Assembly (NCBI GenBank): GCA_031310005.1
Contig: CM062379.1
Span: 3,720,001-3,784,000, forward strand
Source of the DNA: Dactylellina haptotyla
Taxonomy: Eukaryota; Ascomycota; Orbiliomycetes; Orbiliales; Orbiliaceae
Reading direction: 5' to 3'
Length of the DNA: 64,000 bases
Shown: one piece after another, positions 62,818-64,000 of the stretch
How positions within the stretch are numbered: position 1 is the stretch's first letter
Layout: each line of letters begins with the position of its first letter
Notes under the pieces: generated by a model
Seen by the model: the letters and a program-made list of their open reading frames with translations, nothing else
What the model was told of the DNA's origin: nothing
Database searches by the model: none
Translations under genes and position numbers: made by a program

Positions 62818-64000
62818 TCACTGCTGTAGATTGAGCAAATTTGCCTTGTATGCTGCCAACCGCCCTCTTACGTCCTCCCCATTCCACCGTTCGTTCCCCT
62901 CCTCCTCGACGATCAGTTCAGGGACACCTACTTGCTCGATTACAAAGCTCGCAGCAACTGCCCCATACATAGCAGCCTCTACCGCATCTGCGGTCTCACC
63001 GAACCCCACGGCGAATCCTCCCAAGAATGAATTTCCAGCGCCAGTAGAATCCACAACCTTCTCATGACCATTACCGTAGTATGGGGGTATCCACTTTGGC
63101 CCTTCCATACCCCTATTGAATATCATGCACCCGTGTTCCCCCGCTCGTAGGATTATGTACCCTCTTTTATCCTCGCCGATTCCCTTCTCGATGAACTTCT
63201 TAGCCAGTCCTTCGTACAGTGTTCTGTCGAACCCATCTTCTTCTTTCGCCTCTAAGCCGAAGAACCCCAGCATCTCCATGTGATTTGGCGAAAATACATC
63301 AACAAACTTCATTGCATTCATAGATGCGCCAAGGAATTTGGGTGTGCAAGTTGGCGGAGAAGGCTCCCATATTACCCGAGGGCGGTCTGTTATTCCCGCC
63401 TCATTCGCCCTCAGTGCCAACAACTTCGGCACATCCCTAAAAATATTTGAAGGCGGCCCAAAAAAGTGGAAAGTGCGGGATAATAGAGCTTGCGTATTCG
63501 AGAAATGCTCCGGAAGTATCCACAACGGCATAGAATTGTACCTAAATGTTTTTGCTAGACCGACCTCTTAACGTAAGTGAAATAGCTGATAGATAAATTG
63601 TATAGGATACTTGTTGACGTACGTCCCAATGTTGTATCTTCGTAATGTAAATTCCCTCGAGTCGTCGCCGCTGCTTCATCTATGACATGTAGGTTCGTTC
63701 CCCACGTCCGTAATTTGTCAAGCGTTGTACTCGGGAAGCCGATTCCGATTCGCATCACCCAGCCGATTGAACCAGATTTAGGACCCGGACAGAAGAGGCG
63801 GGCACCAAGAATACCTACAGCAAGATATTAGCATTGCATGAATTCGAAGTCAGCGTTTGCATGCCTATGGGTTGGTTCGGACTTACTATACGTCCCGGAG
63901 CCTCCTACTAAATTGTAAATTGGATCGTGGACATCGTCTTTGAAATATATATCGTCTAGGATAACCATCCCTAGAGTCGAAAAGACTATCTTAGGGTTGG
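62818..64000 (-). CDS. PfkB/ribokinase-like protein, Mak32 type (5' end outside window)
   Basis: Partial at its 5' end. Exons on the minus strand: 63887 to beyond 64000, 63619-63814, 62818-63541. The first join (NLVGGSGTY|SILGARLF) is solid; the second uses a weak donor (GTCAAC), giving LGRT|YNSMPLWILPEHF. Seen: N-terminal strand and loop PKIVFSTLGMVILDDIYF, a GGSGTY glycine motif that binds the sugar-side substrate in PfkB proteins, FSPNHMEMLGFFG, GYIILRAGEHGCMIF, and the PfkB signature-2 region DSTGAGNSFLGGFAVG. In classical ribokinase-type enzymes this reads GAGD with Asp as catalytic base; here it is Asn. Yeast Mak32, which is needed for stable maintenance of the L-A dsRNA virus, is the nearest relative I recognise, but the biochemical substrate is unknown. 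Catalytic activity is therefore doubtful. Confidence 0.85.

Overview
The window is nuclear DNA of a filamentous ascomycete (Pezizomycotina is the best guess). The genes are broken by short introns of mostly 55-110 bp with GTANGT-type donors and CTAAC/CTGAC-like branch sites. They match fungal versions of Ste50, Med2, Utp8, Esf1/Esf2, Rpo41, Lst4/FNIP, Iml1 and Gid8. I cannot name the genus. The intact single-gene CAND1 and the long spacers between genes argue against Aspergillus. I see no bacterial, CRISPR, insertion-sequence, rRNA or tRNA feature.

Layout. 0-8.4 kb, all minus strand: a Med2-like Mediator tail subunit, a BTB-like protein, and the AAA+ ATPase Cdc48 (seven exons, 817 aa). 9.4-15.1 kb: CAND1 (minus) diverges from a small mitochondrial protein with an extreme Lys/Glu tail (plus). 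16.4-22.4 kb: Ste50 (minus) followed by 4.4 kb without a supportable gene, rich in microsatellites. 22.4-30.1 kb: Elg1/ATAD5 (minus) diverges from Utp8 (plus). 30.9-34.2 kb: a folliculin-interacting protein (Lst4/FNIP, minus). 34.2-41.3 kb: a 7 kb gene desert. 41.3-47.1 kb: Iml1/DEPDC5 (minus), diverging from the mitochondrial RNA polymerase Rpo41 (47.9-52.5 kb, plus). 53.2-60.5 kb: four consecutive ribosome-biogenesis genes, Esf1 (+), Nop53 (-), Nmd3 (+), Esf2 (-). 61.1-62.4 kb: Gid8 (minus). 62.8 kb to the end: a PfkB/Mak32-like kinase, with its 5' end outside the window.

Themes. Five genes serve ribosome assembly (Utp8, Esf1, Nop53, Nmd3, Esf2). Two flanking the gene desert belong to the two TORC1-regulating GAP systems (Lst4/FNIP and Iml1). 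Three serve ubiquitin-dependent turnover (Cdc48, CAND1, Gid8). None of this is an obvious biosynthetic or defence cluster. The most interesting points are the ribosome-assembly gene block, the pairing of two TORC1 regulators, the kinase-like protein with Asn where the catalytic Asp should be, the single-alpha-helix-like mitochondrial protein, and candidate regulatory sites upstream of cdc48 and elg1. Exon joins were deduced by hand from splice signals, reading-frame continuity and remembered family conservation. Those marked tentative need RNA evidence.
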